Shown here: positions 8,737 to 17,078 of the stretch, piece after piece | Numbering within the stretch: position 1 is the first letter of the stretch | Layout: each line of letters begins with the position of its first letter | NCBI GenBank assembly: GCA_035452965.1 | Contig: DAOTCE010000004.1 | Coordinates: 257,388 to 321,387, forward strand | Direction: 5' to 3' | Length of the DNA stretch: 64,000 bases | DNA from: Candidatus Paceibacterota bacterium | GTDB lineage: Bacteria > Verrucomicrobiota > Verrucomicrobiia > Limisphaerales > UBA8199 | Program-made: the position numbers and the translations under genes | The notes under the pieces: generated by a model | What the model was told of the DNA's origin: nothing | Database searches by the model: none | Seen by the model: only the letters and a program-made list of their open reading frames with translations

Positions 8737-9876
8737 GTGCGCATAGGCATCATCAAGAGCAATTTCTTCCCTTCCGGCGGGGGGGCGGAGCGATACACTA
8801 ACGGTCTGGTTGCCCAACTCCAGGCGCGCGGCCACGAAGTTCATGTGTTGGCGGCGCGTTGGGACGCGGCGGCCCTCTGCGCCGGGGTGGCGATTCACCG
8901 CGTGCCGACGGTTCACGCGCCGGCTTTTGCGCGGGTCCTTTCTTTCGCCTTGAATTGCCGCCGGGTGATGGAGGCGGCGGGCTGCGATTTCGCGCTGAGC
9001 AACGAACGCACTCTTCGCCAGGATGTCTGCCGTGCCGGCGGCGGGTGCCATCGGGAATGGCTGACACAACGACGGCGGCACCATCCCGGCTTGGCGCGGT
9101 CCCTGGCTGGACTGAATCCGCTGCATCTCACCTTGCTGTGGATTGAAAAGCGGACCTTCTCACCAGCCAACACCCGGGCGATCATCGCCAACTCCCATCG
9201 AGGGAAAGAGGAAATCATCCGGCTCTACGGATTCCCGGCAGAACGAATCCAGGTAGTGCATAATGGCACGGATTGCGAGCGCTTCGGCCCCGCCGCCACC
9301 AGGCCCGAACGCCGGCAGACTGTGCTGCTGCTGGTCGGTTCGGGCTTCGAGCGCAAGGGGGTGGACTTTGCGGTGCGGGCTTTGGCACGGCTGCCGGCGT
9401 CCGTGCAATTGCGGGTCGCCGGCAAAGGCAATCCCGCGCCTTTTCGACGGCTGGCGGCGCGATTGGGCGTGGCCGACCGGGTGCACTTCCTCGGCAGTGG
9501 GAAAAGCATGGAGGAGGTTTATGGGGATGCCGATGTCCTCGTTCACCCAGCCATTTACGAGCCGTTCAGTAACGCCTGTCTCGAGGCGATGGCCTGTGGA
9601 TTGCCGGTGATCAGCTCGCGGATTAACGGCGCCTCCGAAATCATCGAGCCCGGGCGCAATGGCGCCATTGTGGAGAATCCCGCAGATGCAGCGGCCATGG
9701 CGGCAGCCATCGAGCCCTACCTTGACCCAGCCGTGCGTGAGCGAACCGGCGCCGCCGCGCGCCAAACCGCCGAGTCCCTGCCGATGTCCCTCAATGTCGA
9801 ACGGACGCTCGCTGTGATTGAAGCTCTGCGAGCACAAGGCCCCGCTGCAATCCCCGCTGCCCGTTCCCAAGCCTAA
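8737..9876 (+). CDS. GT4 family glycosyltransferase, WaaG (LPS core glucosyltransferase) type
   Basis: 379 residues with a GT-B fold. The N-terminus IIKSNFFPSGGGAERYTNGL resembles WaaG/RfaG, and the C-terminal domain has the nucleotide-sugar motif EPFSNACLEAMACGLPVISS with the E-x7-E spacing of retaining GT4 enzymes. VHNGTDCERF precedes the second Rossmann domain. It probably adds a hexose to the lipid A core on the cytoplasmic face of the inner membrane. A radical SAM gene follows 4 bases after its stop. Confidence 0.85.
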   Translation: MRIGIIKSNFFPSGGGAERYTNGLVAQLQARGHEVHVLAARWDAAALCAGVAIHRVPTVHAPAFARVLSFALNCRRVMEAAGCDFALSNERTLRQDVCRAGGGCHREWLTQRRRHHPGLARSLAGLNPLHLTLLWIEKRTFSPANTRAIIANSHRGKEEIIRLYGFPAERIQVVHNGTDCERFGPAATRPERRQTVLLLVGSGFERKGVDFAVRALARLPASVQLRVAGKGNPAPFRRLAARLGVADRVHFLGSGKSMEEVYGDADVLVHPAIYEPFSNACLEAMACGLPVISSRINGASEIIEPGRNGAIVENPADAAAMAAAIEPYLDPAVRERTGAAARQTAESLPMSLNVERTLAVIEALRAQGPAAIPAARSQA

Positions 9877-9880
9877 CCTG

Positions 9881-10834
9881 ATGAGCCTCCTGCACCGCAT
9901 CAAATCCAGCTACTACGTCGCCGGCGCTGACGACAATCCCATCCGCGCCGCGGGCAAGCGCCTCTTCTATCGCCGCGTTCCTTCCTTCCCCCGCACCGTG
10001 CAGATCGAGACCCGCACCGGCTGCAACGCTTCGTGCGTCTTCTGCCCGCTCAGCGATACCGCCACCAAAGTGCCCAGGGGAACGATGGACCAGGCCCTCT
10101 TCGAGCGGATCGTCGCTGAGATTGCCAAAGAAGGCTCCACCCGGCGCGTCAGTCCGTACCTGACGAACGAGCCTTTCCTGGACCGCACCATTGTCGAAAA
10201 GTCCCGGCTGATCCAGCGTTCGGCGCCCCGCTGCGACGTTGTTGTGACGACCAACGCCGGCGCCCTGAGCCGTGCAATCGTGGATGACATCGCCCGGGAT
10301 AACCCCTTCCACGCCATCTACATCTCCATGCAGGGCATCGAGAAGGAGCCTTACGAGCGCACCATGCGCGGCCGGCTGGTGTTCGAGGAAACCAAGCGCA
10401 ACGTCGATTACCTCCTCGAGCAGCGGGACGCCCGCATGCCCCGGCTCAAGATCGTCGTCACTATGGTCAAGACCAGGGAGATAGATGCCGAAGCGGCCGT
10501 CCGTTACTGGAAGTCACGCGGCGTCGGGGCGCAATATACGGTGCTGGAGAATCGCGGCGGCAACACGAAGCAATTCAACGCACTGCTCTCGGGCAAGAAA
10601 CGCCTGTTCCGCGACTGCACCCGCCTCTTCAAGGCGGCCTGCATCACTTTCGACGGGGACATGGTATTGTGCTGCACGGATTACTACCGTGCCATGGTCC
10701 TGGGCAACATCCGGAACAGCTCGATTCGCGAAGTGTGGAATTCCCCCCGCGCCGTTGGCATCCGCCGCGACTTTCTCCGTGGAGACCTCCGTAACAACCC
10801 GCTTTGCGCGCGGTGCACAGTCGGCGAGCTTTGA
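9881..10834 (+). CDS. Radical SAM/SPASM domain protein
   Basis: 317 residues from the ATG at 9881, chosen because it follows the previous stop by 4 bases. The radical SAM cluster motif is CNASCVFC near residue 43, after QIETRTG. The C-terminal part holds further Cys (DMVLCCTDYYR, NPLCARC) as in SPASM domains that bind auxiliary iron-sulfur clusters. Relatives occur in polysaccharide and LPS loci. The substrate is unknown; context suggests a modification of a cell-surface sugar or carrier. Confidence 0.82.
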   Translation: MSLLHRIKSSYYVAGADDNPIRAAGKRLFYRRVPSFPRTVQIETRTGCNASCVFCPLSDTATKVPRGTMDQALFERIVAEIAKEGSTRRVSPYLTNEPFLDRTIVEKSRLIQRSAPRCDVVVTTNAGALSRAIVDDIARDNPFHAIYISMQGIEKEPYERTMRGRLVFEETKRNVDYLLEQRDARMPRLKIVVTMVKTREIDAEAAVRYWKSRGVGAQYTVLENRGGNTKQFNALLSGKKRLFRDCTRLFKAACITFDGDMVLCCTDYYRAMVLGNIRNSSIREVWNSPRAVGIRRDFLRGDLRNNPLCARCTVGEL

Positions 10835-10914
10835 CCGCATCCCGAAGTCAGGGCTTGCGGCAACATGAACAGCCTCGCTGCCACGCGTTAGCGCTGGGGG
10901 TTGAAATGTCTCCG

Positions 10915-10931
10915 GGCGGTGATTCACCGCC
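10915..10931. terminator. Hairpin between convergent genes
   Basis: GGCGGTGA and TCACCGCC face each other across one base, so a hairpin with a tight loop (about 5 to 6 pairs) can form. It overlaps the stop codon of the minus-strand gene at 10924 and lies about 80 bases past the plus-strand stop at 10834. There is no T-tract, so termination is only a suggestion. Confidence 0.35.
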
Positions 10932-13113
10932 AAGGTCGCAATTGCTTCTTAATCCGGTGTTTCCAGTCGTAGTAATGGAATGCGAGCCGCATCCACGCCG
11001 CGAAGCGGAGGTCGGCGACCTCGAAGTAAACGCGCAAGAACTCGTCGCGCGGGGTCCATGCCAAGGGATGACAGAGCCGCATCAGGTCCGCCAAGCGCTG
11101 GCGGATTGAGAGGCTCCTCGCACCGGCGCGCACTCGCCCTGTGTCAATGAGCGCGAATTCAAGCTTCCCCTTCTCTGTCCGGCGGAACATCAGGTTGCCC
11201 GCCGACAAGTCCCGGTAGAAGATCCCCCTGCCGTGCATCTTCGCTATGACCTTGGCGATCTCTTGATATAGCTCAGATGCCGGGAGGCCGAGGAAATCGG
11301 TTGCTCCCCCGTTGAATGCGTAGAATGCCTGGCGAGCTGATGAACCGTCTTCGAAGGCTGCGCATATGTAGTAGCTCTCATGCTCGTGGGGACGCGTGGG
11401 ATGTTCCAGCCAGGCGACAGGCCGCGGCGTGGGGATGCCCCGGCGCAACAGCTCATGCGCGCCGTTCCAACTGCGCAGCGCTTTGCCGGGTTTGAACCTT
11501 TGAATCCACCCCCGCAGTCCGGTCGCAGGCAGGAAATGCTTCACCACGAGCTTGTGCCCGGCATCCCAGGGGGCCGGCGCGGACCAGACACGATTCCGCT
11601 TGTTGCGGAGCACCTTGGCCGCGCTGGAATTCATCGGAGCAAACTGGTCAGGCAGCGACGCGCCGGGATCAATTTGCGCCCCCGCCACGCTGGCCAGAGT
11701 CAGTCCCCGCCACTCCGGCCGTTCGATTGGGGCGCAACGCGCCTCTGCGCCGGCTGAGATGCGAACTCCGGCCAGCGCGCGGGGCGAAGGCCGCACTTGA
11801 ATCGCAGTGTTTGGTTGCCACCGAAGATAGGTGGGGCTTTGCGTGAACAGACCTGGCAAGGCAGCGAGAGGCGCGCCCGCGCGATCAAAGACTTCGGCTG
11901 CGCTCAAAGTTCCGGCGTCGTAACAGTCCGAGGCAGCGGCGCAGTCGCCATTTCGGCACCAGATCGCGTGCAATGTGTGCGTGGCGGATTGGAATTCCAG
12001 AATCTCCAGCGAGCCGCCTGCGGGGACTCTCCGCGTAAACGTCGTACCGGCGAGAAACCGGGTCACGGCCTGGAATGCATGGAAAGCGGGCCGGATCCGG
12101 TAATCGCTGAGCTTCCCGTTGGCTCGGCCATAAAACGTCACGTGGAAGATTTCGGGGAAGAAGGTTGTCCCATCGTCAACCAAACCTTCGCGCTGGCCGA
12201 TCAGCGGACCCCAATAGAGGCGATTCAACCCGCCAGAGGCGGCCGCGAGGCAGCAGTAGCGCGCCACGTAATCCGCTTGCTGTTCTTCGGCCTCTTCCAG
12301 CACCCGGCGGATCCGGCGCAGGCTCCAGGACACATGCATGCTGAAGGTCCGCGGCACGTCCGCCCACCGCCCAATCGCCCCCAGCAGCGACGCCTTCTTG
12401 ACGGTGTTGAACTTGATCCACCCCGCACAACGGTGGCCGAGGATTTTGTGGTCGAACGCTTCCGGTTCGGTGGCCCGCTCGACAAAGAGATTGTTGGTGT
12501 GGACGGCTGGCAGCCGGCCGCGCTGCCGCATCGCGTGAAGAATGGGAATGTTGTAGAACGGCTCGAAGTCCGTAACGTTCGGACCCGCCAGAACAACGTC
12601 TCGTCCTTCCGCCTCCTCCCACGCGATGTCCCAGGCCTGGAGAAAGAGCGGCACATCAAAGCCGGACCAGCGCCGGCGGTTCACTGTGGCCCCGATCTCG
12701 AATAGTTCCACGCCGCGCGCGAAGCGCTCAAACGTGTCGCGCAGAAATCGGCGCCAGCGTTCCGCGCCCTCGGCTCTCAGAAGCAGAGCGACCTCCTTGC
12801 GCGGCGCCACCAGATGCAGCGCCACGCGAAATCCCTCGGCCGCCAGCCGCTTGACGAAGCGCTCGACAAAACCGCCGGGCGATTCGTAGCCGTAGTCCAC
12901 GCGCACACAGCGCAGCCCGAGCTCGCGGAGCCGGGCGACGATGTAGTCATCGCAGGCCGGGTCTTCGGAGCTGGCCACACACACGCCGAAGAAGTCCGGC
13001 GGCAGGGAAACGGGTGGCCGCGGCTGGTGATACCGCCAGCCGCGCGCCCTCGGGGAGAGCAAGAACGCGAGGTTGGCGCGAATCATCAGCGCGAGAGTGG
13101 AACCGGTTTTCAA
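10924..13113 (-). CDS. Fusion of a glycoside-hydrolase-like barrel with a WaaP/Kdo-kinase-like domain
   Basis: 729 residues. Residues 35-350 look like a clan-A TIM barrel related to GH39-type proteins (FFGVCVASSEDP, VRVDYGYESPG, then VELFEIGATVNRRRW at 135-149). In active relatives the last motif reads like EIGNEPN; the acid/base Glu appears missing here. Residues 360-490 hold a beta-rich linker. Residues 495-725 are a kinase of the WaaP/InaA group, with Lys525 in VVKHF, YRDLSAGNLMF (633-643) as the catalytic loop and DTGR (657-660) as the metal site, so it may be active. It is last in a minus-strand group with another kinase-like gene, a methyltransferase and a glycosyltransferase. It likely acts on LPS core; the barrel's role is unknown. 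Confidence 0.72.
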   Translation of the reverse strand: MKTGSTLALMIRANLAFLLSPRARGWRYHQPRPPVSLPPDFFGVCVASSEDPACDDYIVARLRELGLRCVRVDYGYESPGGFVERFVKRLAAEGFRVALHLVAPRKEVALLLRAEGAERWRRFLRDTFERFARGVELFEIGATVNRRRWSGFDVPLFLQAWDIAWEEAEGRDVVLAGPNVTDFEPFYNIPILHAMRQRGRLPAVHTNNLFVERATEPEAFDHKILGHRCAGWIKFNTVKKASLLGAIGRWADVPRTFSMHVSWSLRRIRRVLEEAEEQQADYVARYCCLAAASGGLNRLYWGPLIGQREGLVDDGTTFFPEIFHVTFYGRANGKLSDYRIRPAFHAFQAVTRFLAGTTFTRRVPAGGSLEILEFQSATHTLHAIWCRNGDCAAASDCYDAGTLSAAEVFDRAGAPLAALPGLFTQSPTYLRWQPNTAIQVRPSPRALAGVRISAGAEARCAPIERPEWRGLTLASVAGAQIDPGASLPDQFAPMNSSAAKVLRNKRNRVWSAPAPWDAGHKLVVKHFLPATGLRGWIQRFKPGKALRSWNGAHELLRRGIPTPRPVAWLEHPTRPHEHESYYICAAFEDGSSARQAFYAFNGGATDFLGLPASELYQEIAKVIAKMHGRGIFYRDLSAGNLMFRRTEKGKLEFALIDTGRVRAGARSLSIRQRLADLMRLCHPLAWTPRDEFLRVYFEVADLRFAAWMRLAFHYYDWKHRIKKQLRPWR

Positions 13114-13147
13114 AGCGGCCGAAGTGTAGCGGCAGGGAAGGGGGTTG

Positions 13148-14002
13148 TCAGCTTTGGCGGATGCCGCGAGGGCCGCCGCTTCGGCAATGCGCCCACAGCG
13201 CGCGCATTTGGAACGTCAGCGCCAGCCGGTTGCGCAGATGCCGTGATGAACGGTAGCCGAGCGCCTGCGTCGCGATCTTCCGGGCTTCCGCCGGCCCGCA
13301 GCCGTAGCGGCGCAGCACCGCCTCGGAGTCGAACGCCGCATCTGTCTGCACCAAAGAGTAAAGCAGACTCAACAGGTCGAACCGCGCCATTGAAGTGCCG
13401 AAAATATTTTCTGGAAAGCGCACCGAGCGCGCGAGGTCAATCAAGTGGAACTCGCGTGCTCCGCCTGTCGCTTTCGCCAGCAGGATATTCTTTGGCCAGA
13501 GCGCCCCATGGTACACACCCCGTTCGTGCATGCGGCACAAATTGTCGAACAATGGCAGGAGATCTTCAGCCCGCAGCCTCCCGCCGCTCGCCGCCAGATA
13601 CTCTTTGAGGCTGACGACACCGGGAATTTCGCGTGTGACGAGCAACTCAAAATGACCGTGCGTTGGCGCGAATCCCCACCCCCAAACCAACGGCTGGCTA
13701 CAGGATACCCCGCCATCCGCCAGAGCGCACAGCGCACTGAATTCGCGCTGGACCCGAAAGCGCAGAACTCCACCCCGCAGGCGGTTCCACATGCCCCGCC
13801 GCCGATATAATTTCACAACGCCTGCTTCGACCAGCCCGGGCAGCACCAGTTGGAGCCGCCAGACGAGCGCTTGGTCCTCCTCCTTGATGCGCGGAGTCGC
13901 GCCGGGAAAGACCAGCGCGCGCCGCAATTCCAGTGGGATGTCCCCGAGCCGGGAACCGCCAACAGCGAGGGAGAAGGCCGTGCCCTGGGCGGGAGTGCTC
14001 AC
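13148..14002 (-). CDS. WaaP-like LPS kinase-fold protein lacking the usual catalytic Asp
   Basis: 284 residues from GTG at 14002, whose bases overlap the stop of the upstream methyltransferase (GTGA); an ATG at 14059 would overlap that gene by 61 bases. The fold is that of Kdo/heptose kinases: VVKLYRR (about 62-68), then YHGALWPKNILL (164-175) and LIDLAR (187-192). The catalytic loop normally reads HGDL or HRDL; here it is HGAL (codon GCG), so the usual catalytic base is absent while Asn and the later Asp remain. It may be a pseudokinase, or use another mechanism. Context suggests work on LPS core together with the fused kinase downstream. Confidence 0.7.
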   Translation of the reverse strand: MSTPAQGTAFSLAVGGSRLGDIPLELRRALVFPGATPRIKEEDQALVWRLQLVLPGLVEAGVVKLYRRRGMWNRLRGGVLRFRVQREFSALCALADGGVSCSQPLVWGWGFAPTHGHFELLVTREIPGVVSLKEYLAASGGRLRAEDLLPLFDNLCRMHERGVYHGALWPKNILLAKATGGAREFHLIDLARSVRFPENIFGTSMARFDLLSLLYSLVQTDAAFDSEAVLRRYGCGPAEARKIATQALGYRSSRHLRNRLALTFQMRALWAHCRSGGPRGIRQS

Positions 14003-14844
14003 GATTTGACGAGCAGCGCATAACGATGGCCCGAGCCAAGCCATGACAGCGCCGGACACGCGGCCAGCCGCGCGCCCTGCCGGGCTGCGATGTTGCGAAC
14101 TTCGTCCTGTGTCATCGTGTATTTGGGTCGCTTCCGGTCAAAGGGGCGGCGGATGCGCCGCAGCAGGTTCTTGGGCGAATGGTAATCGAAGAAGGTCAGG
14201 ATGACGAAGCGGCGGGCGGCCCGCAAAAGCTCAATGACCAGCCGTTCCCGCTCCGCCGGATGCGGCAGGTGGTGGCAAAGCCGGATGCACACCACGCCGT
14301 CCAGAGCCGCGTCCCGGAACGGGATGCGGAGCGCCGAAGCGGTCAGCCAGAGTTGCGGCGTTTCGCAGCGGCTGTTTTGGCGGCCGTACTGCAACTGGCC
14401 GAGCGCCACGTCAGCCTCGATCATCAGATCGGTATATCGCGCCATGGCCGGGCTCAGCCGGCCGCCGCCGCAGGGCAGTTCCAGCAGCGTTCGGCAGCGG
14501 GGCTGCGAGGCGAGCAGGCGGTGGAGCAACTGATACTCCCGCTGCGTGCTCCAGCGTTTTAGCAGTTTCCGCTCATACTTGGTGTTGTATTCAGCCGCGG
14601 CGTCCACCTGCTGATACTCCTGCTGGTAAGACGTCCGCGTCGGTCCCTGGTGCGCGGGGACTTCCGGCTCCGGTTCATCCATTACCGCGAGCAGTGGAAT
14701 GCCATCGCGGAGGGGAAAACTCAACCTGCACGCCGTGCAGGCGACACTGCCCGCGCCCAACTCCAAGCGACCCTGACAACGCGGGCACGCCAATAGTTCT
14801 CCGATGGCTTCCAGACCAGGCGCCACAGTCTTGTCATTGTGCAT
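13999..14844 (-). CDS. SAM-dependent methyltransferase with N-terminal zinc-ribbon (Trm112-like)
   Basis: 281 residues. Residues 16-45 have LACPRCQGRLEL and VACTACRLSFPLRDGIPLL, a Trm112-like zinc ribbon common in front of methyltransferases. The methyltransferase part has LLELPCGGGRLSPAM (about 119-133) as SAM loop, then IEADVALGQL and ALDGVVCIRLCHHLPHP. It overlaps the kinase-like gene after it. The acceptor is unknown; its place among LPS genes suggests a glycan or lipid. Confidence 0.8.
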   Translation of the reverse strand: MHNDKTVAPGLEAIGELLACPRCQGRLELGAGSVACTACRLSFPLRDGIPLLAVMDEPEPEVPAHQGPTRTSYQQEYQQVDAAAEYNTKYERKLLKRWSTQREYQLLHRLLASQPRCRTLLELPCGGGRLSPAMARYTDLMIEADVALGQLQYGRQNSRCETPQLWLTASALRIPFRDAALDGVVCIRLCHHLPHPAERERLVIELLRAARRFVILTFFDYHSPKNLLRRIRRPFDRKRPKYTMTQDEVRNIAARQGARLAACPALSWLGSGHRYALLVKS

Positions 14845-14964
14845 ATTGCTTCAGAAGCGTCCGCGAGTAACTTCAGCGCGGGAGCGTAGCCGCGCGTCCC
14901 GTGCGCCGACAAGCCCGCAATAAAAGTGACGGAAGTCCTGAGCGCTCCGGCGCGCGAACCGTGC

Positions 14965-16068
14965 TCATGTGCCGGGGCCGGAAGCTCGCAGCGGCGCGCG
15001 CACCAGCTCACGGTATAACTTCGAGTAGTCACCAGACATGCGCTCGACAGAGTAGTCACGCCTTACCCGGTCAAGCGCGTTGGCGCGAAGGCGCGCGGCG
15101 AGGGGCTCCTCGGTCAGCAGGCGCAAGATCGCAGCCGCCAAGCCAGCGTGGTCGCCAACCGGCACCAGCAGGCCAGTTTCCTCATGGCGCACGGTCTCTG
15201 GGATTCCGCCGCCCGCTGTCGCCGCCACCGGGGTGCCCGCCGCAAACGCATCCAGCACGATGCTGCCCAGCCCCTCCATGCACGAACTCATGGCGAACAC
15301 GTCAAACGCCGGCAGGAATTCCTCGGCCTGTGGAATGAAGCCGGGCATCAGGACCTGGTCCGCGAGGTCCAGCTCCCGTCGCTGGGCCAGCAATGGCCTT
15401 CTCAATTCGCCATCCCCAATAATCACGAACCTTGCCTCGGGTCGCCGTTGGAGGACGATTTTGGCGGCGCGCAACAGGGTTGCCTGGTCTTTGTGTCCCA
15501 CCATGGCGGCGATGTTGCCGATGAGCTTCACGTCCGGGGCCACTCCGAGCCGGGCGCGTGCTGCGGCCTGATGCTGCGGGGTCAGCAGTTGCGGGTCGGG
15601 CAGCGGCACGGCGCTGCTGATAACCGACAATCGTTCCCTGGGCACGCCCCATCCCGCCAGTTGATCGGCGATGAACTGCGATATGCACACCACCCGCGCC
15701 GCGCCACGGAATTTGTAGCGGTTGAACCAGCCGCCGCCCGGCAGAAAATCCACCCGGCGGGTCACCAGAAAGGGTTTGCGATGCCAGGCCGAAGTCAACG
15801 CCGCCAGGCTGTGGCCCCGACCCGTATGACAATGAAGGAGATCGAACTCCCGCGCGATGCGCGGCAGCGTGAGCGCCGCGCCGAAATTGTTTCCTGGAAT
15901 CGGGCGCACCGGCACCCCGGATTCCAGGGCCAGGCGTGCCAGAGGCTCGCCCGGGCGGCACGCGATAACCGACGTGATCCCGTGGTCCTTCAGCCCGGCG
16001 GCGAGCAGCAGCGTCTGGCGTTCGCCGCCGCGCCAGGTTCTCTCGTTGTTGAAATGCAGGATCTTCAT
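14965..16068 (-). CDS. GT4 family glycosyltransferase
   Basis: 367 residues from ATG 16068, selected because KILHFNNERTWRGGERQTLLL is the natural GT-B N-terminus; a Met 16 codons upstream gives only a low-complexity extension. The acceptor domain is followed by VKLIGNIAAMVGHKDQATLL and the donor-site motif SSCMEGLGSIVLDAFAAGTPV, typical of retaining GT4 enzymes. It heads the minus-strand LPS gene group, 120 bases before the methyltransferase, and is divergent from the WaaE-like gene at 16215. The sugar is unknown. Confidence 0.83.
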   Translation of the reverse strand: MKILHFNNERTWRGGERQTLLLAAGLKDHGITSVIACRPGEPLARLALESGVPVRPIPGNNFGAALTLPRIAREFDLLHCHTGRGHSLAALTSAWHRKPFLVTRRVDFLPGGGWFNRYKFRGAARVVCISQFIADQLAGWGVPRERLSVISSAVPLPDPQLLTPQHQAAARARLGVAPDVKLIGNIAAMVGHKDQATLLRAAKIVLQRRPEARFVIIGDGELRRPLLAQRRELDLADQVLMPGFIPQAEEFLPAFDVFAMSSCMEGLGSIVLDAFAAGTPVAATAGGGIPETVRHEETGLLVPVGDHAGLAAAILRLLTEEPLAARLRANALDRVRRDYSVERMSGDYSKLYRELVRAPLRASGPGT

Positions 16069-16214
16069 AGCCGCCTCGCCGCCGCGATGCTTCAGCAGTC
16101 CCGCCAATTGTTTCAAAACGGCCCGGGCTTCACAACCGTCTTGTTCACTGGCTCACGCCGCGAGGCCGCAGGAATTGCCTTGTGAGGCGCGCCGCCGCGA
16201 TTTACCAATGGCGC

Positions 16215-17045
16215 ATGCAGAGCCGTCTCCCGCTTTCGGTCGCGCTCATCACTTTGAATGAGGAGGCCAACCTGCCGCGTTGCCTGGAGAGCATACGACC
16301 TCTGGCGGCGGAAATAGTGGTCGTGGATTCCGGTTCAACGGATCGCACTGAAGAAATTGCGCGTCACGCAGACGCGGTATTTGTTTCACAGACCTGGCAG
16401 GGTTTTACGCGGCAGAAGAACTCCGTGCTCGAGCGTTGCACTCAACCGTGGGTGCTGTGCCTGGACGCGGATGAGGCGGTGTCGCCAGAACTGGCCACGG
16501 CCATCCGGCAGGTGTTGGCGGGCAAGACCGCCGCGAATGGCTTCCGGTTGAACCGGCGCACCTCCTACCTCGGGGATTGGATCTGGCACGCATGGTATCC
16601 GGAATGGTGTCTTCGGCTGGTGCGCCGGGAGACGGCGCGCTGGACCGGGGCAGATCCTCACCCGCATTTGTTGGTCACCGGTGACACGGAGAAACTGGAG
16701 GGGGACCTGCTCCACTACTCCTACGCGAATTTGCAGAGTCATTTCGAGCGCAACATCCGCTATGCGCGGACCTCGGCGGACAGTTTGGCCCAGGCCGGCC
16801 AGCGCTGCCGCTGGTATCACCTGGCTATTTCACCCTGGCTCGCGCTGGGCAAGCGGTTGGTCTTGAAGCAGGGATTCCGCGATGGTTGGCGTGGCTGGGT
16901 CATTGCCTATTCGGCGTTCCTGGGCGTTCTCGCCAAGTATGCGTTTCTGTTTGAGAAACAGGTGCAAGCTCGGCACGATCGCCAGGTCACGCGCACTCCA
17001 CCGGCGAATAAATCACCTGGCCCGAAATCCTCCGAGCCGGCTTGA
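16215..17045 (+). CDS. GT2 glycosyltransferase, WaaE/KdtX type
   Basis: 276 residues from ATG 16215. The GT-A motifs are SVALITLNEEANLPRCLESI, EIVVVDSGSTDRTEEIA and the DxD-like CLDADEAVSP. WYPEWCLRLVRR followed by LHYSYANLQSHFERN matches the WaaE/KdtX group, which adds glucose to heptose in LPS cores. A hydrophobic C-terminal stretch (WVIAYSAFLGVLAKYAFLF) probably binds the membrane. It converges with the msbA-like gene. Confidence 0.85.
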   Translation: MQSRLPLSVALITLNEEANLPRCLESIRPLAAEIVVVDSGSTDRTEEIARHADAVFVSQTWQGFTRQKNSVLERCTQPWVLCLDADEAVSPELATAIRQVLAGKTAANGFRLNRRTSYLGDWIWHAWYPEWCLRLVRRETARWTGADPHPHLLVTGDTEKLEGDLLHYSYANLQSHFERNIRYARTSADSLAQAGQRCRWYHLAISPWLALGKRLVLKQGFRDGWRGWVIAYSAFLGVLAKYAFLFEKQVQARHDRQVTRTPPANKSPGPKSSEPA

Positions 17046-17052
17046 GGACCGG

Positions 17053-17078
17053 TTGGACCGCTCGCGGGAGCGGTTCAA
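17053..17078. terminator. Bidirectional hairpin between convergent genes
   Basis: An 11-base stem with one mismatch (TTGGACCGCTC / GAGCGGTTCAA) and a GCGG loop. It lies just after the WaaE-like stop and covers the stop codon of the msbA-like gene. No T-run follows on either strand. Confidence 0.4.
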
